From Sphingomicrobium nitratireducens (lineage in GTDB: Bacteria > Pseudomonadota > Alphaproteobacteria > Sphingomonadales > Sphingomonadaceae), in the NCBI RefSeq assembly GCF_026157035.1, contig NZ_JANJZA010000003.1, positions 1-64,000 of the forward strand: 64,000 nucleotides of DNA, read 5' to 3'. Position numbers and translations under genes: made by a program. The stretch's first letter is position 1, and each line of letters opens with the position of its first letter. Below the pieces are notes generated by a model. That model made no database searches and was not told the origin of the DNA. It was given only the letters and a program-made list of their open reading frames with translations. Positions 16,875-26,895 of the stretch are shown one piece after another.

Positions 16875-16905
16875 GCAATGCACAAGAAGAGCTAGGGAGG
16901 CATGA

Positions 16906-17622
16906 ATGACTGCCACGGGTGACAAGATCGAAGGCGAGACGAAGATCGAGACGGCGAAGGAGCCGGTCAAGGTCGCGCCGGCCAAGGTCGAAACGCCGGT
17001 CGAGGCGAAGGTGGAACCCATCAAGCTGGCCAACCCGGTCAAGAAGGCAGTCAGGAAGGTCAATAAGGCAGCGGCGAAGACCGTTGCCGCGAAACGGAAA
17101 AAAGCGGCGCCCAAGGCCAAGAAGCCGGCGGCGGCGCTCGGAAAGGACAAGACGATGGTCAACATGAACATGGAACAGTGGTTCGGTAAGTTCGAAATGC
17201 CGACGGCCGACAAGGTCGAGGAATTCGTCGCCGAAGCCGGCAAGAAGGGCGAAGAACTGATCGCCAAGTCGCGCGCGACGACCGAAGAGATGGCCGAGAT
17301 CGCCAAGGCGAACGTCGAGGCGCTGGTCGAATCGGGCAAGATCGCCGCGGGCGGCCTCAAGGCCTTCGGTGCCGACATCGCCGAAGACGGCCGTGAAGGT
17401 TTCGCCAAGGCGTCGGATGCGATCAAGGCGCTCGGCGAGGCGAAGACCCCGGCCGAATTCTTCGAGCTGCAGGGCAAGATGGCCCGCGCGCAGTTCGACG
17501 CGATGGTCGCCGAAGGTGCCAAGTACACCGAGCAGATGGTCAAGCTGGCCGGCGAGGCGATGCAGCCCGTGTCGACCCGCGCGAGCCTCAACGCCGAGAA
17601 GATCAAGGCGCTGATGGCCTAA
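16906..17622 (+). CDS. phasin family protein
   Basis: This 238-residue granule-associated protein coats PHA granules and limits their coalescence. Residues 1-85 are a Lys/Ala/Pro-rich low-complexity extension; the phasin domain proper spans about residues 90-230, an amphipathic helical bundle with NMEQWFGKFEMPTADKVEEF, TPAEFFELQGKMARAQFDAMVAEG and the closing SLNAEKIKALMA. AGGGAGG lies ahead of the start codon. The gene has its own promoter and a strong terminator, so it is expressed as a single unit, separately from phaC. Confidence 0.92.
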   Translation: MTATGDKIEGETKIETAKEPVKVAPAKVETPVEAKVEPIKLANPVKKAVRKVNKAAAKTVAAKRKKAAPKAKKPAAALGKDKTMVNMNMEQWFGKFEMPTADKVEEFVAEAGKKGEELIAKSRATTEEMAEIAKANVEALVESGKIAAGGLKAFGADIAEDGREGFAKASDAIKALGEAKTPAEFFELQGKMARAQFDAMVAEGAKYTEQMVKLAGEAMQPVSTRASLNAEKIKALMA

Positions 17623-17677
17623 CGGCCACGCGAGTTTGCCGGACGACCCTCTCCTGGTCCGGCGAGTAGCGAGTAGG

Positions 17678-17719
17678 CGGCCGCCACCCCGGCAAACGGG
17701 GGGCGGCCGTTTCCTTTTT
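17678..17719 (+). terminator. Rho-independent terminator after the phasin gene
   Basis: The arms CGGCCGCC (17678-17685) and GGCGGCCG (17702-17709) pair perfectly, with further C/G pairing inside the loop, and are followed by TTTCCTTTTT. This ends the phasin transcript 100 bp after its stop. Confidence 0.8.
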
Positions 17720-17769
17720 GGGACGACGCCGGAGCAATGCTCCCTTGAAGCGCGTTCGAACCATGCCAT

Positions 17770-18129
17770 ATGGCTGACCCGATGACGCAACTGCCGTTCT
17801 TCATGGCCGGACCTTCCGATGCCGACGATGCCGATCTCGATACCGGGGTCGTCACACGCACGCGTCCCAAGACCAAGAAGCCGTCGAACTACAAGGTGCT
17901 GATGCTCAACGACGACTACACGCCGATGGAATTCGTCGTGCTCGTCCTGCAGCGCTATTTCGGCATGGGCATCGAGGATGCGACCCGCGTCATGCTGCAG
18001 GTCCACCAGCAGGGCGTCGCGATCTGCGGCGTGTTCACCTACGAGGTCGCCGAGACCAAGGTCAGCCAGGTCATCGATTTCGCCCGAGAGAACCAGCACC
18101 CGCTGCAATGCACGCTGGAAAAGGCGTGA
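17770..18129 (+). CDS. clpS: ATP-dependent Clp protease adaptor ClpS
   Basis: ClpS delivers N-degron substrates to ClpAP. This 119-residue protein has the disordered N-terminal extension, the substrate-binding [17 protein letters not shown] (the NDD motif contacts the N-terminal residue) and the ClpA-binding [13 protein letters not shown] start at the second Met (17782) cannot be excluded. It stands alone between the phasin terminator and murA; clpA is not in the window. Confidence 0.95.
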   Translation: MADPMTQLPFFMAGPSDADDADLDTGVVTRTRPKTKKPSNYKVLMLNDDYTPMEFVVLVLQRYFGMGIEDATRVMLQVHQQGVAICGVFTYEVAETKVSQVIDFARENQHPLQCTLEKA

Positions 18130-18170
18130 ATCGCTTGCCCTGACGCTCGCAGCCGTTAAGGCGGAGCGCC

Positions 18171-19451
18171 ATGGACTCCATCTGGATCAAGGGCGGTACC
18201 CGTCTCGAGGGCCGCATTCCGATTTCGGGCGCGAAGAACGCCGCGCTCACGCTCATCCCCTGCGCACTTCTGACCGACGAGGAACTGACGCTCGGCAATT
18301 TGCCGCGGCTCGCCGACGTGGACAGTTTCGCGCACCTGATGAACGAGCTGGGCGTCACCACCAAGGTGTCGGGCAAGCGCGGCGCCGATCACAAGCGCGC
18401 GATGACGCTCAAGGCCGATCACATCGAATCGACGGTCGCGCCCTACGAACTGGTGCGCAAGATGCGTGCCTCGATCCTCGTGCTCGGCCCGATGCTGGCG
18501 CGGATGGGCGAATCGACCGTTTCGCTGCCCGGCGGCTGCGCGATCGGCGACCGCCCGATAGACCTTCACCTGCGCGCGCTCGAGGCAATGGGCGCCGAGA
18601 TCGAACTGGCCGCGGGCTACGTCAAGGCAAGCGCCCCCAAGGGCCGCTTGCCGGGCGGTGACTACAGCTTTCCCGTCGTCTCGGTCGGCGCGACCGAGAA
18701 TGCGGTGATGGCGGCGGTGCTCGCGACCGGGCGCACGCAATTGTTCAACGCGGCACGCGAGCCCGAGATCGTCGACTTGTGCAACCTCCTCGTCGCGATG
18801 GGCGCGAGAATCGAGGGGATCGGCACCTCGCACCTCGTCATCGACGGGGTCGAGGGGCTGCACGGCGCGGACTACGAGGTCATGCCAGACCGCATCGAGG
18901 CGGGCAGCTACGCCTGCGCCGCGGGAATCACCGGCGGGTCGATCGAACTGGTCGGCGCGCGCCCCGGCGACATGCTGGCGATCACCAACGCGCTGGCGGC
19001 CGCGGGTCTCGTGACGGAATTCACCGACGACGGGATCAAGGTGTCGGCGACGGGCAAGTTGAAGCCGCTCGCCATCTCGACCGCGCCCTATCCGGGCTTT
19101 CCGACCGACATGCAGGCGCAATTCATGTCGATGCTCGCGCTGGCCGAGGGTGAGAGCTACCTCGAGGAGACGATCTTCGAGAACCGCTACATGCACGTCC
19201 CCGAGCTGCGCCGCATGGGCGCCAACATCGACACGCGCGGACGCTCGGCGATCGTGCACGGCGTCGAGGGGCTGACCGGCGCGCAGGTGATGGCGACCGA
19301 CCTTCGTGCCTCGATGAGCCTGGTGCTCGCCGGCCTCGCCGCCGAGGGCGAGACCGAGGTGCTGCGCGTCTATCACCTCGATCGCGGCTACGAGCGGCTC
19401 GAGGAGAAGTTGAGCGCGGTCGGCGCGACGATCGAGCGGCGCGGGGGCTAG
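18171..19451 (+). CDS. murA: UDP-N-acetylglucosamine 1-carboxyvinyltransferase MurA
   Basis: MurA catalyses the first committed step of peptidoglycan synthesis, transferring enolpyruvate from PEP to UDP-GlcNAc in the cytoplasm. The 426-residue length is standard. Diagnostic elements are [18 protein letters not shown] at the N-terminus and the PEP-binding loop [16 protein letters not shown] with Cys123, the residue attacked by fosfomycin. Its TAG stop shares CTAG with the convergent DUF445 gene. Confidence 0.96.
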   Translation: MDSIWIKGGTRLEGRIPISGAKNAALTLIPCALLTDEELTLGNLPRLADVDSFAHLMNELGVTTKVSGKRGADHKRAMTLKADHIESTVAPYELVRKMRASILVLGPMLARMGESTVSLPGGCAIGDRPIDLHLRALEAMGAEIELAAGYVKASAPKGRLPGGDYSFPVVSVGATENAVMAAVLATGRTQLFNAAREPEIVDLCNLLVAMGARIEGIGTSHLVIDGVEGLHGADYEVMPDRIEAGSYACAAGITGGSIELVGARPGDMLAITNALAAAGLVTEFTDDGIKVSATGKLKPLAISTAPYPGFPTDMQAQFMSMLALAEGESYLEETIFENRYMHVPELRRMGANIDTRGRSAIVHGVEGLTGAQVMATDLRASMSLVLAGLAAEGETEVLRVYHLDRGYERLEEKLSAVGATIERRGG

Positions 19452-20725
19452 AGCCCGACCACGTCCAAGGCGTGGAGCGCGGTGCCGACGAGCCCGCCGA
19501 CCAGCGTCCCGTTGATGCGGATGTACTGAAGGTCGCGCCCGACGGCGGCCTCGAGCCGATCGGTCACGGTCGCCGCGTCCCAGCCGCGCACCGTGTCGCT
19601 GACCAGCTTGACGATCGAGCCGCCATAGCTTGAGGCCATGCCGACGACGGCGCGGCGCGCGAAGCGGTTGATCGCCATCTTGAGGCGCGGATCGCTCTCG
19701 AGGCTGGTGCCCGCGTTGACGAGGATCTCGCCCAGCTGACCGGCCATCGCGGCGTCGGGGTTGCGCGCGCCCCGGATGACGGCCTCGCGTGCCTGCTGCC
19801 ACATCGCATCGATCCACAGGGCGACCGAATCATTCTCGATCAGCTGCATCTTCCATTCCTCGACCTTGGCCTGGGTGGAGGGGTCGAGCTGGAGGTCGTT
19901 GGCGACGTCGGCGAGCGCGTGCTCGATCTTGATGCGCACGGGATGGGCGGGGTCCTCGTGCATCTCGACGGCGAGCTTGCGCAGCCCTTCGAGGATGGCG
20001 TCGGCGAGCTTCTCGTCGAGGCTGGCGACGCGCAGCACCCAGGAGACGCGCTGGCGCACCATTTCGCGGATCATCGATTCGTTGGCGTCGAGCGTGCGCG
20101 CCAGCCAGCGGATGGTGGCCTCGAGCAGCGGCAGGTGCCGGTCCTCGTTGATCGCGGAGGCGAGCGCGCGGCCGATCAGCGGGGCGACCGCCATCTCGCG
20201 CAGCCGGCGCGAGACCGCGCCCTTGACGATGCCGCCCAGCCGCTCGTCGCCGAGGCTTTCGGCGAGGTCGGCGATCAGGCGGCTCGCCCCCTTGCGGATG
20301 CGGCTTTCCTGGCCGGCAGGCGCCTTGAGGAAGCGGCCCGCCGCGCCGGCGAGGTCGAGCCGGTGCATGCGCCGCGCGACCACCGGGGGAATAAGGAAAT
20401 TCTCGCGAATGAAATTGGCGAGCGCGTCGCCGATCCGATCCTTATTCTTGGGGATGATCGCGGTGTGCGGGATCGGCAGGCCGAGCGGGTGGCGGAACAG
20501 AGCGGTGACGGCGAACCAGTCGGCCAGTCCGCCGACCATCGCGGCCTCGGTGAAGGCCTTGAGCCAGCCCAGGACGGGGTAGGCGGGTTCAAACGCGCGC
20601 GCGGTGAAGAACAGCGCCGCCATCACCACGAGCAGTCCGGTCGCGACCAGCTTCATCGAAGTCGCGCCCGGCTGGGCGGCGCTGAAGCGGGCAAGCGGCG
20701 GGGCGGACGCGATCATCGCGCCCAC
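19448..20725 (-). CDS. DUF445-family membrane protein
   Basis: This 425-residue protein has an N-terminal membrane helix ([22 protein letters not shown]), the DUF445 hallmark [42 protein letters not shown] split over residues about 56-98, a long helical middle, and a C-terminal helix ending LHALDVVGL. The product likely sits in the inner membrane; no biochemical function is established. It follows the RND genes on the minus strand with a gap of 22 bp. Confidence 0.85.
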   Translation of the reverse strand: MGAMIASAPPLARFSAAQPGATSMKLVATGLLVVMAALFFTARAFEPAYPVLGWLKAFTEAAMVGGLADWFAVTALFRHPLGLPIPHTAIIPKNKDRIGDALANFIRENFLIPPVVARRMHRLDLAGAAGRFLKAPAGQESRIRKGASRLIADLAESLGDERLGGIVKGAVSRRLREMAVAPLIGRALASAINEDRHLPLLEATIRWLARTLDANESMIREMVRQRVSWVLRVASLDEKLADAILEGLRKLAVEMHEDPAHPVRIKIEHALADVANDLQLDPSTQAKVEEWKMQLIENDSVALWIDAMWQQAREAVIRGARNPDAAMAGQLGEILVNAGTSLESDPRLKMAINRFARRAVVGMASSYGGSIVKLVSDTVRGWDAATVTDRLEAAVGRDLQYIRINGTLVGGLVGTALHALDVVGL

Positions 20726-20747
20726 CCTAGCGGCTTTGCCACGCTTG

Positions 20748-23700
20748 TCACTCGGCAGGGAGCGGCCTCGGCCCGTCGTCGCGGTCGTCGTGCGGCGCGT
20801 GTTCGGGGATGAGCGGGTGCTTGTCGTTGTTGACGAGCCTGCCGAACTTGCGCGCGACCCAATGCTCGACGTCGATCGCGAGGCTGAAATAGGCCGGGAC
20901 GAGGAGCAGGGTGAGTGCGGTCGAGAAGATGAGGCCGCCGATCACCGTATAGCCCATCGGCACGCGCCAGCTGCCGTCGCCGTGGAGCGAGAGCGCGATC
21001 GGGATCATGCCCGCGACCATCGCGACGGTGGTCATCACGATCGGCTGCGCACGCTTGTGGCCCGCTTCGTAGATCGCCTCGTCCTTGTCCATGCCGTCGT
21101 TCATCATCTCGAGCGCGAAGTCGACCAGCAGGATCGAGTTCTTGGCGACGATGCCGAGCAGCATCAGGAGGCCGATGAAGACCGGCATCGAGATGGGCTG
21201 GCCCGACAGATGCAGCGCGATCGCCGCGCCCAGCGGGGCCAGCAGGAGCGAGCCCATGTTGACGAACGGTGCGAGGAAGCGGCGGTAGAGCAGCACCAGC
21301 ACCGCGAACACGAGCAGCACGCCCGCGAATACCGCGATGATGAAGTTCTGCACCAGTTCGGCCTGCCATTTCTGGTCGCCGAGATTGAGGCGCTTCACGC
21401 CGGTCGGCAGGTTCTTGACCGAATCGAGCGCGTTGATCTTCTCCCACGCCACGCCCTGCACGACGCCCGGCTGGAGGTCGGCACCGACCGCGATACGGCG
21501 CAACTGGTCGGTGCGCTGGATGGTGGTCGGGCCCGCGCCGAAACTGACGTCGGCGACCGACTTGAGGGGGACCGAGCCGCCGGTGCGCGTGGGCACGGGC
21601 AGGTTCATCAGCGTGTCGAGGTCGCTACGCTGTTCCTCGGCGAGACTGACGCGGATCGGGATCTGGCGGTCCGAGAGCGAGAATTTCGCGCTGTTCTGGT
21701 CGATGTCGCCGATCGTGGCGATGCGGATCGTCTGGCTGAGCGCCGCCGTCGTCACGCCGAGGTCGGCGGCAAGGTCGAGGCGCGGGGTGATGACGACTTC
21801 GGGGCGAATGTCGTCGCCGACCACGCGCGGGGCGACCAGCTCGGGAATCTTCTCCATGTCGGCGGCGATCTTGTAGGCCGTCTCCTCGAGCAGCTTGGGA
21901 TCGGACGAGCCGAGATAGAAGGTCAGCGCCTGGCCCGACCCGCCCGGGCCCCCGCCGCCCTGCGACTGGAAATTGACGCGCGCGTCGGCGATCTGCGCCA
22001 GCTTGGGCGCGAGCCCGCGCTGGATCTCGGGCGACTTGAGGGTGCGGTCGTCCTTGAAGACGACGTTGATCCAACCCGAGGAAGTATAGACGCGCTGGAA
22101 GACCGATTCGACGTTGGGGTCCTGGCTCACCACGTCGGCCGCCTCGGCGGCAACGGCGGCGGTCTGTTCGAGCGTGGCGCCCGGCGGCATCGAGATGCGC
22201 ACGGTGCCGGTATTCATGTCGAGCTCGGGCTGGAACTGCATCGGCAGCGTCGCGAACAGCACGATCGTGAGACCGAACGTCGCGAACCCCGCCAATACGG
22301 CGGCCCAGCGATGGCGCAGCGTCCACACCAGGATCTTCAGATAGTTCTGCATCGCTGGGCCCGAGGCGTGCGGCTGGACGCCCTTGGCGCGCAGGAAATA
22401 GGCCGCGATCAGCGGCGAGATCATGCGCGCGACGAGCAGCGACATGATGACCGCGAGGACGACCGTGTAGCCGAAGTGGCGGAAGAACTGGCCCGAGATG
22501 CCCGGCATCAGCGCCACGGGCAGGAACACCGCGACGATCGCACTGGTGGTGGCGACCACGGCAAGTCCGATCTCGTCGGCCGCGTCGATCGAGGCCTGAT
22601 AGGCCGATTTGCCCATGCGCATGTGCCTGACGATATTCTCGATCTCGACGATCGCGTCATCGACTAGGACACCGGCCACCAGCGCCAGCGCCAGCAGCGA
22701 CAGCGTGTTCAGGTTGATGTCCATCAGGTCCATGAAGAAGAAGGCCGGGATCGCCGAGAGCGGGATCGCGATGGCCGAGATGAGCGTCGCGCGCAGGTCG
22801 CGCAGGAACAGGAACACGACGAGCACCGCGAGCAGCGCGCCTTCGATCAGCGCCTGCATCGAGCTTTTATATTGCGAGACCGTGTAGTCGACCGAATTAT
22901 TGATCTCGACGAAGCGGATGCGCGAATCCTCTTCCTGGATCTTGTTCAGCTCGTCCCATCCGTTTTCGTAGGCGGTCACGTCGCTCGCGCCCTTCGAACG
23001 GTTGAACGTGAAGACGACCACTTCCTGGCCGTTCATGCGTGCCAGGCTGGTCTGTTCGGACGCGGCGTCGCGCACCTCGGCAATGTCCTTGAGGCGCACG
23101 GTTCGACCGTTGCCGACCGAGACCAGCGTTTCCGCGAGCGCACCCGCGGTCTGGGCGTTGCCGAGCACGCGAACCGTCTGTTCGGACCCGCCGACCTCGG
23201 TGCGCCCGCCTGCGGCGTTGATGTTGGTCTGGCGCAGCTGGGCGTTGACCTGCGCCGCGGTGATGCCGTGCGAGCGCAGCGCGTTGGGGTCGAGGATGAC
23301 GCGAATCTCGCGATCCACACCGCCATAGCGGCTGACTTCCGCCACGCCCTCGCGGCCGAGCATGCGCTGGCTGACTGTATTGTCGACGAACCAGCTCAGT
23401 TCCTCGAGCGTCATGTCGGTCGTCTCGGCGGCGACGAAGGACAGGTTCTGGTCGGTAATCGAGACCTGGTTCACGCGCGGTTCGAGGATGCCGTCGGGAA
23501 GGTCGCTGCGGACCTGCGAGATGGCGTCGCGCACGTCGTTGACGGCGCGGTCGATTGGGGTTCCGATCTCGAACTGGACGAAGGTGTTGCTCGAGCCTTC
23601 GCGCACGCTCGAATTGATCTCGTCGACGCCTTCGATCCCGCGCAGCGCCGCTTCGACGCGCTGGGTGATCTGGTTCTCGATCTCCGACGGGGCCGCGGAC

Positions 23701-23864
23701 GGCTGGACCACCGTGACGTTCGCGGCGGGGAAATCGATGTCGGGATTGTTGGTGATGTCCATCCGGATGAACGCCACCACGCCCGCCAGCAGGAGCCCGA
23801 CGAACAGGACGATCGGCGGGACCGGGTTGCGGATGCACCAGGCCGAGATGTTACGGAAATTCAT
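20748..23864 (-). CDS. RND efflux permease (HAE1/AcrB-like)
   Basis: This 1038-residue inner-membrane antiporter exports drugs or other hydrophobic molecules using the proton gradient. It has the AcrB topology of 12 helices with two large periplasmic loops. The proton-relay aspartates are Asp402 and Asp403 in [14 protein letters not shown] of helix 4. N-terminal [15 protein letters not shown] and the Gly-rich second-half helices match the family. It lies 8 bp after the adaptor gene and forms an operon with it; no outer-membrane channel gene is adjacent, so a separately encoded channel is presumably used. Confidence 0.95.
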   Translation of the reverse strand: MNFRNISAWCIRNPVPPIVLFVGLLLAGVVAFIRMDITNNPDIDFPAANVTVVQPSAAPSEIENQITQRVEAALRGIEGVDEINSSVREGSSNTFVQFEIGTPIDRAVNDVRDAISQVRSDLPDGILEPRVNQVSITDQNLSFVAAETTDMTLEELSWFVDNTVSQRMLGREGVAEVSRYGGVDREIRVILDPNALRSHGITAAQVNAQLRQTNINAAGGRTEVGGSEQTVRVLGNAQTAGALAETLVSVGNGRTVRLKDIAEVRDAASEQTSLARMNGQEVVVFTFNRSKGASDVTAYENGWDELNKIQEEDSRIRFVEINNSVDYTVSQYKSSMQALIEGALLAVLVVFLFLRDLRATLISAIAIPLSAIPAFFFMDLMDINLNTLSLLALALVAGVLVDDAIVEIENIVRHMRMGKSAYQASIDAADEIGLAVVATTSAIVAVFLPVALMPGISGQFFRHFGYTVVLAVIMSLLVARMISPLIAAYFLRAKGVQPHASGPAMQNYLKILVWTLRHRWAAVLAGFATFGLTIVLFATLPMQFQPELDMNTGTVRISMPPGATLEQTAAVAAEAADVVSQDPNVESVFQRVYTSSGWINVVFKDDRTLKSPEIQRGLAPKLAQIADARVNFQSQGGGGPGGSGQALTFYLGSSDPKLLEETAYKIAADMEKIPELVAPRVVGDDIRPEVVITPRLDLAADLGVTTAALSQTIRIATIGDIDQNSAKFSLSDRQIPIRVSLAEEQRSDLDTLMNLPVPTRTGGSVPLKSVADVSFGAGPTTIQRTDQLRRIAVGADLQPGVVQGVAWEKINALDSVKNLPTGVKRLNLGDQKWQAELVQNFIIAVFAGVLLVFAVLVLLYRRFLAPFVNMGSLLLAPLGAAIALHLSGQPISMPVFIGLLMLLGIVAKNSILLVDFALEMMNDGMDKDEAIYEAGHKRAQPIVMTTVAMVAGMIPIALSLHGDGSWRVPMGYTVIGGLIFSTALTLLLVPAYFSLAIDVEHWVARKFGRLVNNDKHPLIPEHAPHDDRDDGPRPLPAE

Positions 23865-23872
23865 CGCTAAAA

Positions 23873-25045
23873 TCAGCCTTCCTTGCGTGCCGCTTGCCGC
23901 TTGGGCGAAACCTTTTGCCCGGGGGTGAGGAACGGCCCGGCGGACCGCACGACGACCTCGTTGCCGGTCAGGCCCTCGACGATCGTGACCCCGCGGTCGT
24001 CGACCGAGCCGACCTTGACGTCGACCCGGACCACCTCGTTCTTGTCGTTGACCACGTAGACATAGTTGCCGCGTGCGTCGGCCATCACCGCCGCCTGCGG
24101 GAGGAGTGGGGCGCTGGTCGTGCCGCTTTCGATGCGCGCTTCGGCGAAGCCGCCGGGGCGGATCGCGCTGTCGTAGGGGATGGCGATGCGGACTTCGCCC
24201 TGGCGCGTCGTCGGATCGATGATCGGCGCGACCTGCCAGACGCGACCGACGAACTCGCGGTCCGTGCCCACCGGGTTGACCGTGGCGGGAAGCCCGACGC
24301 TGACCGCGGCCATGTCCTGTTGGGACAATTCGGCGCGCACTTCCATTTCGCCCCCGCGGGCCATGCGGAACAGTTGCGGCGTGCCTGCCGAGACGACCTG
24401 GCCGACCTCGACGCTGCGGTCGAGGACGAGGCCGCTGGTCGGCGCGCGCACGTCGAGCAGCCCGATGCGGGCGTTGGCGGCGCCGAGCTGGGCCTGGTTG
24501 AGACGAACGCGCGCGCGGGCGGCGTCGTAGGCCGCCTGCTTGCGATCGATATCCGCCTTCGAGACGAAGCCGCGTTCGACAAGCGCCTGCGCACGGTCGA
24601 GTTCGTTGCGGGCAAGCGCGGCGTCGGCCTCGGCAGCGGCCACGGACGCACGCAGCTGGGCGGCTTCCTGGCTTTGCACGGAGCGTTCGATCTGCGCGAG
24701 AAGCTGACCCTGCTTCACCCAGTCGCCTGCATCGACGAGCACGCGAGTGACCCTGCCGCCCTGGCCCGAGACGCCGACCGGCTGGTCGCGCCGCGCGGCG
24801 AGCGTGCCCGAGGCGGTAATGGTGCGCGCGATTTCGCTGACGCCCGGCACGATCACGGTGACCACCGTCGCGGGCGCTTCGGTGCGCTCCTCGTCGGCCG
24901 CGCCGCCGCGCATCATGAAAAAGGCCGCGGCGAGCACCGCGACGAGGATCGCCGCCCCGATAATGAGGACGCGCCGCCGCTTGCGCCGCTGAATCTCGTT
25001 TTGCGTTTCGATGTCCATCACCCCGAAGCCCGTCTCTCGGTTCAT
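23873..25045 (-). CDS. RND efflux periplasmic adaptor (membrane fusion protein)
   Basis: This 390-residue adaptor connects the RND permease to an outer-membrane channel. It has a cytoplasmic basic stretch (RRKRRR), one membrane anchor (VLIIGAAILVAVLAAAFF, about residues 25-43), a biotinyl-lipoyl-like domain with VLVDAGDWVKQGQLLAQI, a helical hairpin around residues 110-180, and beta-barrel and membrane-proximal domains with GVTIVEGLTGNEVVVRSAGPF. An alternative ATG nine codons in (25018) is possible. First gene of the efflux operon. Confidence 0.92.
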   Translation of the reverse strand: MNRETGFGVMDIETQNEIQRRKRRRVLIIGAAILVAVLAAAFFMMRGGAADEERTEAPATVVTVIVPGVSEIARTITASGTLAARRDQPVGVSGQGGRVTRVLVDAGDWVKQGQLLAQIERSVQSQEAAQLRASVAAAEADAALARNELDRAQALVERGFVSKADIDRKQAAYDAARARVRLNQAQLGAANARIGLLDVRAPTSGLVLDRSVEVGQVVSAGTPQLFRMARGGEMEVRAELSQQDMAAVSVGLPATVNPVGTDREFVGRVWQVAPIIDPTTRQGEVRIAIPYDSAIRPGGFAEARIESGTTSAPLLPQAAVMADARGNYVYVVNDKNEVVRVDVKVGSVDDRGVTIVEGLTGNEVVVRSAGPFLTPGQKVSPKRQAARKEG

Positions 25046-25190
25046 GTCGCTATATTCCGGTCTTTAATGGTCGTCGGGAGACACAAGTCCCCCGCACGAC
25101 ATGCTGTTCGCTGTGTTACCTTAATAAGGCAGTTCTCGCAACAGACACGCGCCACGCGCGCGCACATTGCCATGGCTTTTCGACCAACGA

Positions 25191-25214
25191 CCCCGCTTGC
25201 CTCGGCAGGCGGGG
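25191..25214 (+). repeat. GC-rich hairpin in the leader of the GlsB-type gene
   Basis: CCCCGCTTGC (25191-25200) and GCAGGCGGGG (25205-25214) form a 10-bp stem with one G-U pair and a CTCG loop. No T-run follows, so it is not a standard terminator. It lies 64 bp ahead of the GlsB-type start and may be a 5' UTR structure. Confidence 0.5.
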
Positions 25215-25278
25215 ATGTTGCAAGTGTGAAACGACCTGTCATGATGGCGGCTCAAGATTGCTCGGAAAGGACGTGTCG

Positions 25279-25539
25279 ATGCTCGAACAATATTCCATTC
25301 TTGGATGGATCGTGATTGGCCTCCTGGCCGGCGCCATCGCCAAGCTGCTGATGCCGGGCAAGGATCCGGGTGGCTGCGTGGTCACGATCGTGCTCGGCAT
25401 CGCCGGCGCGCTGCTCGCCGGCTTCCTCGGACACGCGGTCGGCTGGTACGATCAGGGCGAAGGCGCGGGCTTCCTCGCGGCCATCGTCGGCGCCTTCCTG
25501 CTGCTGCTCGGCTACCGGGTCGTTTCCAAGAAACGCTGA
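25279..25539 (+). CDS. GlsB/YeaQ/YmgE-family stress membrane protein (copy 1)
   Basis: This 86-residue protein has three hydrophobic segments with the glycine-zipper pattern of the transglycosylase-associated family: WIVIGLLAGAIAKLLMPGKDPGG, VLGIAGALLAGFLG and GFLAAIVGAFLLLLGYRVV. These small inner-membrane proteins are typically induced by envelope or general stress; mechanism unknown. The start follows AAAGGA; a TTG 21 bases upstream is unlikely. A second family member lies 1.1 kb away on the other strand. Confidence 0.85.
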   Translation: MLEQYSILGWIVIGLLAGAIAKLLMPGKDPGGCVVTIVLGIAGALLAGFLGHAVGWYDQGEGAGFLAAIVGAFLLLLGYRVVSKKR

Positions 25540-25624
25540 CGCGCCGACGCGCGTTCAGGAACCAGCCATGCCGTCCGGGCAAGCCTCGGGCGAACGATCG
25601 GTCATGACCAAGGGAGACGTGCGT

Positions 25625-26356
25625 ATGAAGATGAGGATGCTGCTGACGGCGGGGGCTGCCAGCCTTCTGGTTCCGCTCGGGACGGTGCCCGCTGCCGCGC
25701 AGGGCGTGCCTACGGTTAGCCCGAACGCGACGCGGCTCGATATCGCGGTGACGGGCGAAAGCAGCCGCGTGCCCGACCTTGCCATCATCGATGCCGGCGT
25801 CGAGACCCGTGCGCCCACCGCGCGCGGCGCGATCGAGGAGAATGCGCGGCGCATGACGCAGGTGCTCGCGGCACTCAAGAAGGCGGGCATCGCCGAGAAG
25901 GACGTGCAGACCAGTTCGATCAACCTCAGCCCGCAATACGACTACCGCCGCGACGAGGCGCCGGTACTGACCGGCTATTCGGCCTCGAACCGCGTGTCGG
26001 TGAAGTTTCGCGACATCGCCAAGGCGGGCGACATCCTCGACGCGCTGGTCGCGGTCGGCGCCAACCAGATCAACGGCCCCTCGCTAACCATCGACAGGCC
26101 GGAGGAGGCGATGGCAGAGGCGCGGCTCGACGCGATCGCCAAGGGACGTCAGCGCGCCGAGCTCTATGCGCGCGCGCTCGGAAAGCGCGTGGTGCGCCTG
26201 GCGATGGTAAGCGAAGGTGGCGGCGGGCCGATCATCCGGCCGACCGCAATGCGCTCGATGGCGATGGAAGACGTCGCGGCCGCTCCGCCGACCCCGATCA
26301 TGCCGGGCGAACAGGAGGTCAGCGTCACGCTGTCGATGAGCTTCGACCTCGAGTAG
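25625..26356 (+). CDS. SIMPL-domain (DUF541) periplasmic protein
   Basis: This 243-residue protein has a cleavable signal peptide (MKMRMLLTAGAASLLVPLGTVPAAAQG) and a SIMPL domain: LDIAVTGESSRVPDLAIIDAGVET, VQTSSINLSPQYDY, YSASNRVSVKF, and the EARLDAIAKGRQRAELYARALG helix, ending with a beta strand EQEVSVTLSMSF. E. coli YggE of this family protects against oxidative stress. GGGAGA precedes the chosen ATG; an in-frame ATG at 25604 is less likely. It ends at a strong bidirectional terminator. Confidence 0.85.
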   Translation: MKMRMLLTAGAASLLVPLGTVPAAAQGVPTVSPNATRLDIAVTGESSRVPDLAIIDAGVETRAPTARGAIEENARRMTQVLAALKKAGIAEKDVQTSSINLSPQYDYRRDEAPVLTGYSASNRVSVKFRDIAKAGDILDALVAVGANQINGPSLTIDRPEEAMAEARLDAIAKGRQRAELYARALGKRVVRLAMVSEGGGGPIIRPTAMRSMAMEDVAAAPPTPIMPGEQEVSVTLSMSFDLE

Positions 26357-26376
26357 CGTGGAGCGAAGAGAGAGAG

Positions 26377-26414
26377 AAAAAGGGCCGCGGGGACAAACCT
26401 CGCGGCCCTTTTCT
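26377..26414. terminator. bidirectional Rho-independent terminator
   Basis: AAGGGCCGCG (26380-26389) pairs with CGCGGCCCTT (26401-26410), with an A-run on the left and TTTTCTTT on the right. It separates the convergent SIMPL and second GlsB-type genes and would work for both. Confidence 0.85.
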
Positions 26415-26429
26415 TTGGGGTTACTTGTC

Positions 26430-26687
26430 CTAGCGGACGGAACCGCGACGGATCAGGTTCACCACACCCAGCAGGATGACTGCGCCAAGCAGCGACCAAA
26501 GGATGGTGGTGATGTCGAGCGGGTTGGAGCCGCTGCCGAAAAGCAGGCCGGCGATCACCGCGCCGATGATGCCGACGATGATGTTGAGCATGATGCCCTG
26601 CTGGGCATCGGTCTTCATGATGAGGCTTGCGAGCCAGCCAATGACACCGCCAACGACCAGCCAGACGAGAATCGTCGTAATACTCAT
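26430..26687 (-). CDS. GlsB/YeaQ/YmgE-family stress membrane protein (copy 2)
   Basis: This 85-residue protein is a second member of the family. It shows WLVVGGVIGWLASLIMKTDAQQG, the conserved LNIIVGIIGAVIAGLLFG segment and a third helix ILWSLLGAVILLGVVNLIRR. The start is fixed by the excellent ribosome-binding site AGGAGGG. A GGAAC-17-GGTT element 60-85 bp upstream suggests control by the general stress ECF sigma factor, matching the family's role. Confidence 0.88.
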   Translation of the reverse strand: MSITTILVWLVVGGVIGWLASLIMKTDAQQGIMLNIIVGIIGAVIAGLLFGSGSNPLDITTILWSLLGAVILLGVVNLIRRGSVR

Positions 26688-26746
26688 GCTGTTCCCTCCT
26701 GTTACCACCCGGTCTCGTACGCTTTCGCCGGGTTTCCGCACCATCA

Positions 26747-26772
26747 AACCCCCGGTGCGCGGTCAATGTTCC
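26747..26772 (-). promoter_or_regulatory. possible EcfG-type promoter of the second GlsB-type gene
   Basis: On the minus strand GGAAC (26768-26772) is followed after 17 bp by GGTT (26747-26750). The EcfG consensus of alphaproteobacteria is GGAAC, 16-17 bp, then CGTT, so one -10 base deviates. Position and gene type fit general-stress control, but a short degenerate match can be chance. Confidence 0.35.
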
Positions 26773-26828
26773 GGAAACGAAAGGAATTGTCCAGAAAATG
26801 CGGTAAACGGAAGTTTGGCGCCGGACGC

Positions 26829-26862
26829 AAAAAGGCCCCGCCCTTTGGGAAGGGGCGGGGCC
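26829..26862 (-). terminator. Rho-independent terminator after sciP
   Basis: GGCCCCGCCC (26834-26843) pairs with GGGCGGGGCC (26853-26862); on the minus strand the stem is followed by five Ts (26829-26833). It lies 34 bp past the sciP stop. Confidence 0.88.
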
Positions 26863-26895
26863 GATATTGAGGGGCGAGCCCTAGAGGGGGATCAC

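Noticed and set aside
16764-17606. N-terminal extension of gmk through the phasin gene
   Set aside because: The extension is antisense to the phasin coding sequence and its promoter; gmk homology begins only at the ATG at 16763.
25119-25129. CCTTA-A-TAAGG small palindrome ahead of the efflux operon
   Set aside because: Only 5-bp arms with no regulator gene adjacent; likely chance.
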